DNA of 6,478 nt from Gemmatimonadaceae bacterium. Its GTDB lineage: Bacteria; Gemmatimonadota; Gemmatimonadetes; Gemmatimonadales; Gemmatimonadaceae. Positions 1 through 6,270 of the stretch are shown piece after piece. The stretch is taken from positions 1-6,478 of the forward strand of contig JACDHQ010000126.1 in NCBI GenBank assembly GCA_013820975.1, read 5' to 3'. Within the stretch, counting starts at the first letter, position 1. Each line of letters opens with the position of its first letter. The translations under genes were made by a program, and so were the position numbers. The notes under the pieces were generated by a model that saw nothing but the letters and a program-made list of their open reading frames with translations, had not been told where the DNA came from and ran no database searches.

Positions 1-125
1 ATGAGGGAGGCGGAATCGAGTTGGGGGATCGGAGCTCGGCCAGTTCCCGCACCCCGCACCCCTCCCCTCATTGCTGCCCCCAACCCCCGACCCCTCACGC
101 ACACTTCCTGCACCGCGCCTCCGCC
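1..125. other. Non-coding leader upstream of the binding-protein gene
   Basis: This C-rich stretch lies ahead of the lipoprotein start at 126. The frames that run through it encode low-complexity Pro/Arg/Ser sequence with no recognisable domain. I see no Shine-Dalgarno sequence in the last 20 bases before the start, and no convincing -35/-10 pair. It may hold the promoter of the transporter genes, but nothing in the sequence fixes where. Confidence 0.5.
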
Positions 126-1706
126 ATGCGACTACCCAGCCTGCTTCTCCTCGCCGGTGCGCTCGCCGCACCCTCCCTCGTGGCCTGCGGGGGCGACTCC
201 GGTGAAGCCCCGTCCCGGCGCACGATCATCGACTCCCGCGACGAGACGGATCCGCGCTCGCTCGACCCCGCGCTGTCCACCGACGTGCCCACCGGGCGCG
301 CGGTGGGCTACCTCTTTGACGCGCTCACGCTCTTCACGCCCGATGCGAAGGTGGTGCCCGGGCTGGCGGAGCGGTGGGACGTCTCGGAGGACGGCATCAC
401 GTACACCTTCCACCTTCGCCAGGGAGTCCGCTTCCACGACGGTCGGCCCTTCACGGCCCGCGACGTCGTCGCGAGCTGGCAGCGGGCGCTCGACCCGGCG
501 AATCGCGGCGGCAGCGGCTGGCCGCTCTACCCCATCCTCGGCGCCGAGCAGTTCGCCGAAGGGGGGCAGCAGTCGATCCGCGGGCTGCAGGTGCGGGACG
601 ACAGCACGCTGGTCGTGACGCTCAAGGAGCCGTTCGCGATCTTCACCAAGCTGCTGGCGATGCCGGTGACGTCGATCGTCCCCGCGGAGCTGCCCGCCGA
701 CTTCGCGCAGAAGCCCATCGGGACGGGGCCGTGGAAGTTCGTCGAGTGGAAGCACGACGACTACCTGCTCTTCGCCCGCAACGAGGCGTACTGGGGGGGC
801 GCGCCGAAGACCGACTCGCTCCGCGCCCGCATCATTGCCGAGCCGAGCACCGCGGTGGCCGAGTTCGAGAGCCGCAACACCGACATCGTGCTGATTCCTG
901 CCGCCGAGACGCGGGCGTGGGAAACGGACTCGGAGAAGAAGGAGCGGATGCAGTCGACCGCCGCGCTCGTGATGACCTACGTGGCGATCAACACGACGCG
1001 CGGCCCCTTGCGCGACCGGCGGGTCCGCCAGGCGATGAACCACGCGGTGAATGCGCCGCAGATCATCGATGTGCTGCTGAGTGGAGGTGCCACGCAGGCC
1101 AACGGCGTGATCCCGCCGTCGCTGGAGGGCGCCGAGACGTCGCGGCAGGCGTACGCGTACGACACGCTCAAGGCCCGGCAGCTCATGCAGGAGGCGGGTT
1201 ACCCCAACGGCATCGACGTGGACCTGTGGGTCGGCTCGAACCCGCTCTACATCCGCATCGCCGAGACGCTGCAGGCCTTCCTGCGGAGCGCCAACATCCG
1301 CGTGAAGGTCGTGCAGCGGGAATCGGCAGCGGCGCGCGAGGCGTCGCGCAACGGGCAGGCCGACCTGTTCCTCAAGGACTGGTACGCCGACTACCCCGAT
1401 GCGGAGAACTTCCTCTATCCACTGCTGCACAGCGCGAGTCGTGGCGTGGGGGGCAATGTGTCGTTCTTCGAGAACGCGGAGTTCGACCGGATCGTGAGCG
1501 CGGCGCGTCGCGAGCTCGATGAAGGCCGGCGCATCGCGCTGTACAAGCAGGCAGACGCCCTGGCCTTCACCGAGGCGCCGATGATCTTCATGCACTTCGC
1601 CAGGACGAGCCTCGGCGTGCAGCCCTGGATCCAGGGCTTCGAAGTGCCGATGATCCCGAACGGCCAGCGAATGATGAACGTGACGATCGGATCCGGCAGT
1701 CCCTGA
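126..1706 (+). CDS. Peptide ABC transporter substrate-binding lipoprotein (SBP family 5)
   Basis: This is a 526-residue extracytoplasmic solute receptor of the DppA/OppA type (SBP_bac_5). It would capture oligopeptides, or a related solute such as nickel complexes or glycosides, and deliver them to a membrane permease. Residues 1-20 form a lipoprotein signal: Arg2, a hydrophobic core (LLLLAGALAA) and the lipobox LVAC, with Cys21 as the lipidated residue, followed by a GGDSGE linker. The family signature lies at about 80-114, where AERWDVSEDG is followed by TFHLRQGVRFHDG and FTARDV. The length is normal for the family. I chose the ATG at 126 because it places the signal peptide at the N-terminus; the in-frame ATG at 21 would add 35 residues of Pro/His-rich, non-signal sequence. 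The stop TGA shares its last base with the ATG of the permease gene, which indicates one mRNA and translational coupling. The substrate cannot be told from sequence alone. Confidence 0.95.
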   Translation: MRLPSLLLLAGALAAPSLVACGGDSGEAPSRRTIIDSRDETDPRSLDPALSTDVPTGRAVGYLFDALTLFTPDAKVVPGLAERWDVSEDGITYTFHLRQGVRFHDGRPFTARDVVASWQRALDPANRGGSGWPLYPILGAEQFAEGGQQSIRGLQVRDDSTLVVTLKEPFAIFTKLLAMPVTSIVPAELPADFAQKPIGTGPWKFVEWKHDDYLLFARNEAYWGGAPKTDSLRARIIAEPSTAVAEFESRNTDIVLIPAAETRAWETDSEKKERMQSTAALVMTYVAINTTRGPLRDRRVRQAMNHAVNAPQIIDVLLSGGATQANGVIPPSLEGAETSRQAYAYDTLKARQLMQEAGYPNGIDVDLWVGSNPLYIRIAETLQAFLRSANIRVKVVQRESAAAREASRNGQADLFLKDWYADYPDAENFLYPLLHSASRGVGGNVSFFENAEFDRIVSAARRELDEGRRIALYKQADALAFTEAPMIFMHFARTSLGVQPWIQGFEVPMIPNGQRMMNVTIGSGSP

Positions 1707-2626
1707 TGGGGACCTTCATCGCGCGACGGATGCTGCTCGCGATCCCGACGCTGTTCGGGGTCCTGGTCGTCGCGTTCCTGCTGCTGTACGTCGCGCCGGG
1801 CGACCCGGTGCTCTCGATGGTCGGCGAGCGGGCGGACGAGGCGACGATCGCCCGGCTCCGCGCGGAATTGCGGCTCGACGATCCGCTCCCCGTCCAGTTC
1901 GGGCACTACGTGCGCAACGTGGTCACCGGCGACCTCGGCAACTCGTACATCACCGGGCGGCCGATCATCCAGGACATCAAGGAGCGCTTCCCGAAGACGC
2001 TGCAGCTTGCCGGCGCTGCGATGCTCCTTGCCGCGACGCTCGGGGTGACGCTCGGGATCCTGAGCGCGCTCAACCCCGGCGGCCTGATCGACCGGTTCGG
2101 GCTCGGGCTCGCGTACGTCGGAATCTCATTTCCGGTGTACTGGGTGGGCCTGCTGCTGATCCTGCTCTTCGCGGTGACGCTGCAATGGCTGCCGCCCTCG
2201 GGGAGCGGCGGGCTGCGCTACCTGATATTGCCGGCGTTCGCGCTGGGCATGCGGTCGATCGCGTTCCTCGCTCGCATGACGCGGAGCGCGATGCTCGACT
2301 CGCTGGCGAGCGACTTCGTGCGCACCGCGCGCGCGAAGGGGCTGTCGGAGAAGAATGTCGTGCTCCGCCATGCGCTGCGGAATGCAGCGATCCCGATCAT
2401 CACCGTGCTCGGGCTCGACTTCGGCTCGTACCTGACGGGGTCGATCCTCACGGAAACGATCTTCTCATGGCCCGGGATCGGGCGCTACGTGGTGAATGCG
2501 ATCTCGCGCCGCGACCTGCCGGCGATCCAGGGGGCCGTGCTCTTCCTGTCGACCTTGTTCGTCATGGTCAACCTGCTGACGGACATCGCATATGCGAAGG
2601 CGGATCCACGAGTGTCATACAAGTAG
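1706..2626 (+). CDS. ABC transporter permease, DppB/OppB type
   Basis: This is a 306-residue inner-membrane permease of the binding-protein-dependent transport family, first-permease (DppB/OppB/GsiC) subtype. The subtype features are the N-terminal start with the first helix at about 9-29, the APGDP motif at 30-34, a periplasmic segment (about 40-95) that includes GDLGNSY, and then further helices near 101-121, 133-157, 170-190, 229-249 and 274-296. The cytoplasmic EAA loop that docks to the ATPase is at about 203-227, centred on ARAKGL. The C-terminus ADPRVSYK matches the usual DPRVRY-like ending of this subtype. The start ATG overlaps the TGA of the upstream binding-protein gene by one base. 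The partner permease (DppC type) and the ATPases that normally follow are absent: a hairpin and a convergent gene come next. They must lie elsewhere, or the transporter is built differently. Confidence 0.95.
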   Translation: MGTFIARRMLLAIPTLFGVLVVAFLLLYVAPGDPVLSMVGERADEATIARLRAELRLDDPLPVQFGHYVRNVVTGDLGNSYITGRPIIQDIKERFPKTLQLAGAAMLLAATLGVTLGILSALNPGGLIDRFGLGLAYVGISFPVYWVGLLLILLFAVTLQWLPPSGSGGLRYLILPAFALGMRSIAFLARMTRSAMLDSLASDFVRTARAKGLSEKNVVLRHALRNAAIPIITVLGLDFGSYLTGSILTETIFSWPGIGRYVVNAISRRDLPAIQGAVLFLSTLFVMVNLLTDIAYAKADPRVSYK

Positions 2627-2790
2627 GCTGGCGCTCGGCGGGTTGCATCTCGCCACGAGCGATGGGGGACGCGGATCGGGCGGATGACGCCGATCCACGC
2701 GGATCGATCGAAGAGTCGCAACGAGAAACCGCGGATGCCAGGAACCCTCCCGGCATCCGCGGTTCTTCATCATTGCCTGGACTCGGCGGC
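2627..2790. repeat. Convergent intergenic region with degenerate CGCGGAT repeats
   Basis: This 164-bp space lies between the stop codons of the permease (+) and the BI-1 gene (-). The word ACGCGGAT occurs at 2669-2676 and 2697-2704, with the related CGGAT at 2681-2685 and ACCGCGGAT at 2728-2736. Inverted copies occur at 2690-2696 (CCGATCC, pairing with GGATCGG at 2673-2679) and 2755-2764. No open frame here has coding character. The arrangement looks like a small, partly decayed palindromic repeat element. Short CGCGGAT- or CGCAGAT-like intergenic repeats occur in several high-GC phyla as far as I recall, so the identity of this one is an inference. Confidence 0.5.
2727..2764. terminator. Bidirectional hairpin between convergent genes
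   Basis: AACCGCGGATGCC (2727-2739) and GGCATCCGCGGTT (2752-2764) are perfect 13-bp reverse complements around a 12-base loop. The hairpin lies 100 bases after the permease stop and 26 bases after the BI-1 stop. The flanking T-runs are short on both strands (TTCTTCATCATT on plus, TTTCTC on minus), so it is a weak intrinsic terminator by the textbook rule. Its position between two converging genes fits a shared terminator or an mRNA 3'-end stabiliser. Confidence 0.6.
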
Positions 2791-3534
2791 CTACCGCTCG
2801 CGCAGCTTCCCGAGCAGGCGCAGCATCTCGAGGTACAGCCAGACGAGGGTGACGAGCAGCGAGAAGCCGGCGTACCACTCCATGTGCTTCGGCGCGCCCT
2901 TCGCCACTCCCTCCTCGACGAGGTCGAAGTCGAGGATCAGGAAGAACGCCGCGATGGTGCACGCCAGCAGGCTGAAGCCAATGCCCATCGGCGTCGCGCT
3001 GTGGATGAGCGGCAGCCCGGTGCCGAAGAAGCTCATGACGATGTGCACGACGTAGAAGAGCATGAGGCCGAGGCCGGCGGCCAGCACCACGCTCCGGAAG
3101 CGCTTCGTCGCCTGGATCACCCGCGCGCGGTACAGCACGAGCATCGTGATGAACACCGCGAAGGTGAGCATCACCGCCTGCACCGGCAGCCCCTTGTACT
3201 GCGTGTTGTACAGCATCGAGATGCCGCCGAGCGCCATGCCCTCGAGCACCGCGTAGATCGGCGCCGTGATCGGCGCCGCCTGCGGGCGGAAGATCGTGAC
3301 CATCGCCACCACGAAGCCGCCGATGAAGCCGATCATCATGAGGAAGGTCACGTCGGCGGGGCGCGCGGCGACCTGCGTCCACGTGTAGAGCGCGGACGCG
3401 ATGGTCAGCGCCACGAGCACGAACGACTTGCCGATCGTGCCCCCCATCGTCATCACGCCGTCCTCGGCCGTGCGCGTGCCGCTGCGCCCGAGGATGCCGT
3501 TGCGGAATGCGGGGTTGGAGGAACGAATCTCCAT
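2791..3534 (-). CDS. Bax inhibitor-1/YccA family membrane protein
   Basis: This 247-residue polytopic membrane protein belongs to the bacterial BI-1/YccA-like family, in the subgroup that starts with MxxRSSNPAF (compare COG4760/BaxI_1). Seven hydrophobic segments can be seen at about 34-53, 62-81, 90-109, 117-136, 147-169, 184-203 and 219-240. After helix six comes the conserved stretch LDFDLVEEGVAKGAPKHMEW (201-220), and helix seven carries VWLYLEMLRLL. Related proteins (B. subtilis YetJ, human BI-1) are pH-sensitive calcium leak channels that use a pair of aspartates. Here the candidates are Asp202 or Asp204 in the first position and Glu236 in the second, which is my inference. The ATG at 3534 was chosen because it begins the subgroup's conserved N-terminus; upstream in-frame codons encode Arg-rich sequence that runs into the neighbouring gene. 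No strong Shine-Dalgarno is visible. Its stop faces the permease gene. The physiological role in bacteria is not settled. Confidence 0.93.
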   Translation of the reverse strand: MEIRSSNPAFRNGILGRSGTRTAEDGVMTMGGTIGKSFVLVALTIASALYTWTQVAARPADVTFLMMIGFIGGFVVAMVTIFRPQAAPITAPIYAVLEGMALGGISMLYNTQYKGLPVQAVMLTFAVFITMLVLYRARVIQATKRFRSVVLAAGLGLMLFYVVHIVMSFFGTGLPLIHSATPMGIGFSLLACTIAAFFLILDFDLVEEGVAKGAPKHMEWYAGFSLLVTLVWLYLEMLRLLGKLRER

Positions 3535-3604
3535 GGTAGTCCAGGTCAGGGTTCTTGAGACGTCACAACGCGGGAAGGATGCTGCTGACACCACCACTGG
3601 TCGC

Positions 3605-3928
3605 TCAGCGCGACGTCCTGCTTGCCTCGTCCGAGTAGCCGTCGGGGTATCGCGCCCGCAGCTTCGACAGGTTGGCCTCGGCGACTTCATCGAGCGTAAC
3701 ACCCACTGCGCCCGCTACCGCACTGAGACACCAGAGCACGTCACCGAGTTCCCGGGTGAGGCGCTCGCGGTCGAGGTCGTGCCGCATGTAGCGATGCTTG
3801 CGCACGAGCCCCAGGACCTCGGCTGCCTCCTCGGCGAGACCGGCTGCGGCATCGGCGAGCCGCTCGCGGTCGTCGAGGGAAGCATTACGCGTCCGCGCCG
3901 CGTGGCGCTCGTACTCGTCCAGTGTCAT
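3605..3928 (-). CDS. MazG-like nucleoside triphosphate pyrophosphohydrolase
   Basis: This is a 107-residue all-alpha NTP-PPase of the MazG-like superfamily. These enzymes hydrolyse (d)NTPs to the monophosphate and pyrophosphate, often to clear non-canonical nucleotides. The metal-binding pattern is visible: EEAAEV at 33-38 (Glu34 and Glu37) and ELGDVLWCL at 60-68 (Glu60 and Asp63), which together give the ExxE...ExxD signature. The C-terminal NLSKLRARYPDGYS (86-99) is typical of the single-domain subgroup. The size suits a one-domain dimer- or tetramer-forming enzyme, unlike the two-domain E. coli MazG. I chose the ATG at 3928. The open frame continues to 4078, but that extension translates the 52-bp tandem repeat and is not conserved-looking. 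The gene lies 70 bases upstream of the BI-1 start on the same strand, so co-transcription is possible. Its real substrate is unknown. Confidence 0.9.
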   Translation of the reverse strand: MTLDEYERHAARTRNASLDDRERLADAAAGLAEEAAEVLGLVRKHRYMRHDLDRERLTRELGDVLWCLSAVAGAVGVTLDEVAEANLSKLRARYPDGYSDEASRTSR

Positions 3929-3946
3929 GGACAAAGGGTCATCATC

Positions 3947-4049
3947 CGGGAGAGTGCCGGTGTGGCACCGTGAAACGGCATAGTCGAGTGGCGGCGTGCG
4001 GGAGAGTGCCGGTGTGGCACCGTGAAACGGCGTAGTCGAGTGGCGGCGT
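3947..4049. repeat. 52-bp-period tandem duplication with alternative hairpins
   Basis: Two 51-base copies, 3947-3997 and 3999-4049, are separated by one base. They differ at one position only (A3980 versus G4032). Each contains GTGCCGGTGTGGCAC (3954-3968 and 4006-4020), which can fold as GTGCC/GGCAC with a 5-base loop. Each can also fold in an overlapping, mutually exclusive way as CGGTG/CACCG with a 3-base loop (3958-3970 and 4010-4022). The element fills most of the 191-base gap between the reductase stop and the MazG-like start, so it lies in the 5' region of the latter. Its function is unknown. Confidence 0.85.
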
Positions 4050-4090
4050 AACTCAATCCGGCAGCGGCGCAGCCGCATTCCATATTAGCT

Positions 4091-4123
4091 GATAGCCGAT
4101 AGCTGATAGCTGATAGCTATCAG
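4091..4123. repeat. GATAGCY heptamer array ending in a palindrome at the reductase stop
   Basis: Four head-to-tail heptamers are visible: GATAGCC at 4091-4097, then GATAGCT at 4098-4104, 4105-4111 and 4112-4118. The last one runs into ATCAG to make the perfect 14-base palindrome CTGATAGCTATCAG at 4110-4123. The palindrome includes the TGA stop of the reductase gene (4120-4122, minus strand), so the mRNA would carry the repeats immediately after the stop codon. It could fold into short hairpins, but there is no U-tract, so I do not call it a terminator. Confidence 0.85.
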
Positions 4124-5142
4124 TCATCCTTCTGCCCGAAGATCGCCAGGTTCGATGAATGCCCGGGGTTCACCTTCTTCTCCGGGTAGATCCAGTGCAC
4201 CGCCTGGTTCACCGCCGTCGCCGCTTCGCCGAAGCCGACGGCGATGAGCTTCAGCTTGCCGGCGTAGGTCGTCACGTCGCCGGCCGCATAGACCCCGGGC
4301 CGGCCGGTCTCCATCTGGCTGTTGACCGTGATCTCGTCCTTCGCGATCTGCAGCCCCCAGTCGTTGAGGCAGCCCATGTCGCTCACGAAGCCGAGCATCG
4401 GCAGCACGACGTCCGCCTCGATCTCGCGCGTCGTCTTCGCCTTGATGTCCTTGAGCACCAGGTGGCTGAAGGTGTCGGGCGACGACGCGCAGGTGATGTC
4501 CGCGAGCTCATGGAAGACGTGCATCGAGGCGCGCCCCTCCTCGACCGCAGTGCGGAACTGCTGCACCGTCGCGTCGTGCGCCCTGAACCGGTCGCTCCGG
4601 TGGACGATCGTCACGTGGGCGGCGCGGCCGAGCAGCTGCGTTCCCCAGTCGAAGGCGGTGTCGCCGCCGCCCACGATGACGACCTTCTTCCCCCGATAGT
4701 CCTCAGGGTTCGTGACCACATCGTAGATCCCCCGCCCGTACCAGGGCTCGGCGCAGGGCTGCGGAAGGCGGCGGGGTGAAAATGACCCGATTCCGGCCGC
4801 CAGCACGAGCGACTTCGTGGGGAACCGGTCGTTCTCGGTTACGAGGACGAAGTGCCCGCCGTCCTCCTCGAGGCCGACCACCTTCTGGTTGAGGTGGATC
4901 GGCTCGCCGAACTGGGCGGCCTGCTCGCGAAGCTCCGCCACCAGGTCCTTGGCGAGCACCTTGGGAAAGCCGGCGACGTCGAAGATGAACTTCTCGGGAT
5001 AGAGGGCGGTGAGCTGGCCGCCGGCCTCGGACAGCGAATCCACGACCTGCGCGCTCACTCCCCGCATGCCGGCATAGAACAGCGCGAACAGCCCGACCGG
5101 GCCCGCGCCGATGATCGTAATGTCCTTGGTGTCGTGATCCAT
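4120..5142 (-). CDS. Ferredoxin--NADP(+) reductase, thioredoxin-reductase-like type
   Basis: This 340-residue FAD- and NADP(H)-binding oxidoreductase belongs to the YumC-type ferredoxin/flavodoxin-NADP reductases (EC 1.18.1.2), cytosolic enzymes that exchange electrons between NADPH and ferredoxin. The FAD dinucleotide fold begins at once with IIGAGPVG (10-17). GGQLTALYPEK (41-51) is typical of this subgroup. The NADP-binding fold has VGGGDTAFDW (157-166), with HRSDRFRAH at 181-189. The C-terminal FAD motif is VYAAGDVTT (284-292). The redox CxxC of true thioredoxin reductases is absent: where it would follow GGGDTA the sequence is FDWG. The ATG at 5142 is the only start that keeps the FAD fold whole; it is preceded by TTAGGGA, a poor Shine-Dalgarno sequence. 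The gene is head-to-head with the kinase gene with essentially no gap. Family assignment is firm; the actual electron partner is inferred from the family. Confidence 0.94.
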   Translation of the reverse strand: MDHDTKDITIIGAGPVGLFALFYAGMRGVSAQVVDSLSEAGGQLTALYPEKFIFDVAGFPKVLAKDLVAELREQAAQFGEPIHLNQKVVGLEEDGGHFVLVTENDRFPTKSLVLAAGIGSFSPRRLPQPCAEPWYGRGIYDVVTNPEDYRGKKVVIVGGGDTAFDWGTQLLGRAAHVTIVHRSDRFRAHDATVQQFRTAVEEGRASMHVFHELADITCASSPDTFSHLVLKDIKAKTTREIEADVVLPMLGFVSDMGCLNDWGLQIAKDEITVNSQMETGRPGVYAAGDVTTYAGKLKLIAVGFGEAATAVNQAVHWIYPEKKVNPGHSSNLAIFGQKDD

Positions 5143-6240
5143 TCCCTAACGTTCGCCCCGCCCTCTCCGCGCGACAACCCCGGCGCGGGCCCCGCCGCCG
5201 AGGCCCGCCTCGAGTACGCAGGGGCCTTCCGGCTCGTGCGCAAGGTCGCCGCGGGCGGCATGGCCACGGTCTACGAGGCCGAGCAGCTCGGCCCCGCCGG
5301 CTTTGCGAAGCGGATTGCCCTCAAGGTCATCCATCCGCACTTCGCCGAGCGCCCCGAGTTCCTCCGGCTCTTCATCGACGAGGCGCGGCTCTCGGCCAAC
5401 CTGCTCCACGGCAACATCATCCAGGTGTACCAGCTCGGCGAGGTGGGAGGCGACTACTTCATCGCGATGGAGTACATCCAGGGGCCGACGCTCCGCGCCC
5501 TGATCGACCGCCATCGCGAGCTGGGCGAGCCGATCCCCCCGTCGCTCGCGGCATACATCGCCAGCCGCGTGTCGCGTGCGCTCGACTTCGCGCATAACGC
5601 GGTCGATGCCGATGGACGCCGGCTCGATGTCGTGCACCGCGACGTGAGCCCGGGCAACGTCATGGTGACGTGGGACGGGCACATCAAGCTGGGCGACTTC
5701 GGCATCGCCAAGGCGGCGACGAGCGTGGACCCGGCAGGCGACGGACGCATCCTGCTCGGGAAGAAGCACTACCTCAGCCCCGAGCAGGCGCTCGGGCGGA
5801 CGGTGCGCCATCCGAGCGACGTGTTCTCGCTCGGGATCGTGCTCTTCGAGCTGCTGGCGCTGCAGCCGCTCTTCCATGAGGAGTCGACGGAACGGATGGT
5901 CCAGGAGGTGGCGGTCGAGCCGCTCCCCTCTCCGTCGCTGCTGATTCCCGGGCTCGACCCCGACCTCGAGCAGATCCTCCTGATGATGCTGGCCCGGAAT
6001 CCGGAGTTGCGGTCCACGGCGGCGGCCACGGGACAGGCGCTCGACGACTGGATCACCGCATCGCGGCTCCCGGCGAGCCCCGACGGCTTGCAGCGGCACC
6101 TCGCCCGCATCTTCCCGTCCACCTACCGGGCGCGAACGGTCGGGGTCGAGGCGCCCTCGCTCACGACCTTCTCGAATCTCGACCGCGCGATGGGCAGGCG
6201 CTCGGTGGCGCAACGCCTGCTGGGACTCTTCGGCCGGTGA
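5134..6240 (+). CDS. Serine/threonine protein kinase (soluble, single domain)
   Basis: This is a Hanks-type kinase of about 368 residues, numbered here from the GTG at 5134. Visible motifs are the Gly-rich loop AAGGMATVYEAE (39-50), ATP lysine Lys64 in IALKV, helix-C Glu83, catalytic loop HRDVSPGN (168-175, Asp170 and Asn175), DFG (188-190), YLSPEQ (213-218) and DVFSLG (229-234). Every core catalytic residue is present except that the usual lysine of HRDxKPxN is Ser172. The segment after about residue 280 is short and ends in a basic GRRSVAQRLLGLFGR. There is no transmembrane helix, PASTA or other sensor domain, so it should be cytosolic. The start is uncertain: no ATG lies between the antisense of the reductase gene and the Gly loop, and the GTG at 5134 is the only common start codon in that stretch, overlapping the reductase start by nine bases. 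An ATG at 4852 would add 94 residues antisense to the reductase. The substrate is unknown. Confidence 0.9.
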   Translation: MIHSLTFAPPSPRDNPGAGPAAEARLEYAGAFRLVRKVAAGGMATVYEAEQLGPAGFAKRIALKVIHPHFAERPEFLRLFIDEARLSANLLHGNIIQVYQLGEVGGDYFIAMEYIQGPTLRALIDRHRELGEPIPPSLAAYIASRVSRALDFAHNAVDADGRRLDVVHRDVSPGNVMVTWDGHIKLGDFGIAKAATSVDPAGDGRILLGKKHYLSPEQALGRTVRHPSDVFSLGIVLFELLALQPLFHEESTERMVQEVAVEPLPSPSLLIPGLDPDLEQILLMMLARNPELRSTAAATGQALDDWITASRLPASPDGLQRHLARIFPSTYRARTVGVEAPSLTTFSNLDRAMGRRSVAQRLLGLFGR

Positions 6241-6270
6241 CAAATAGCGGCTGCAGGCTCGTCCGCCAAC

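Noticed and set aside
132..1595. A 487-codon open frame on the minus strand opposite the binding-protein gene
   Set aside because: Its product is Arg/His/Val-rich with no domain. It mirrors the third-position GC bias of the real gene on the plus strand, as expected for an antisense shadow in high-GC DNA.
2185..3558. A 457-codon plus-strand open frame from inside the permease gene across the BI-1 gene
   Set aside because: It joins a shifted frame of the permease to the antisense of BI-1; the product is His/Arg/Glu-rich and has no membrane or enzyme features.
3929..4078. N-terminal extension of the MazG-like protein from an ATG at 4078
   Set aside because: The extra 50 residues are a translation of the 52-bp tandem repeat and lie before the family's normal N-terminus.
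3947..4123. CRISPR array
   Set aside because: There are only two long copies with a one-base spacer, and the heptamers have no spacers; no cas gene is nearby.
4120..5142. Thioredoxin reductase as the identity of the FAD protein
   Set aside because: No CxxC redox motif is present in the NADP domain, and the GGQLTALYPEK and HRxxxFRAH segments fit the ferredoxin-NADP reductase group instead.
5146..6243. A 365-codon minus-strand open frame opposite the kinase gene
   Set aside because: It is a low-complexity Arg/Glu/His product without motifs, while the plus strand has every kinase motif in order.
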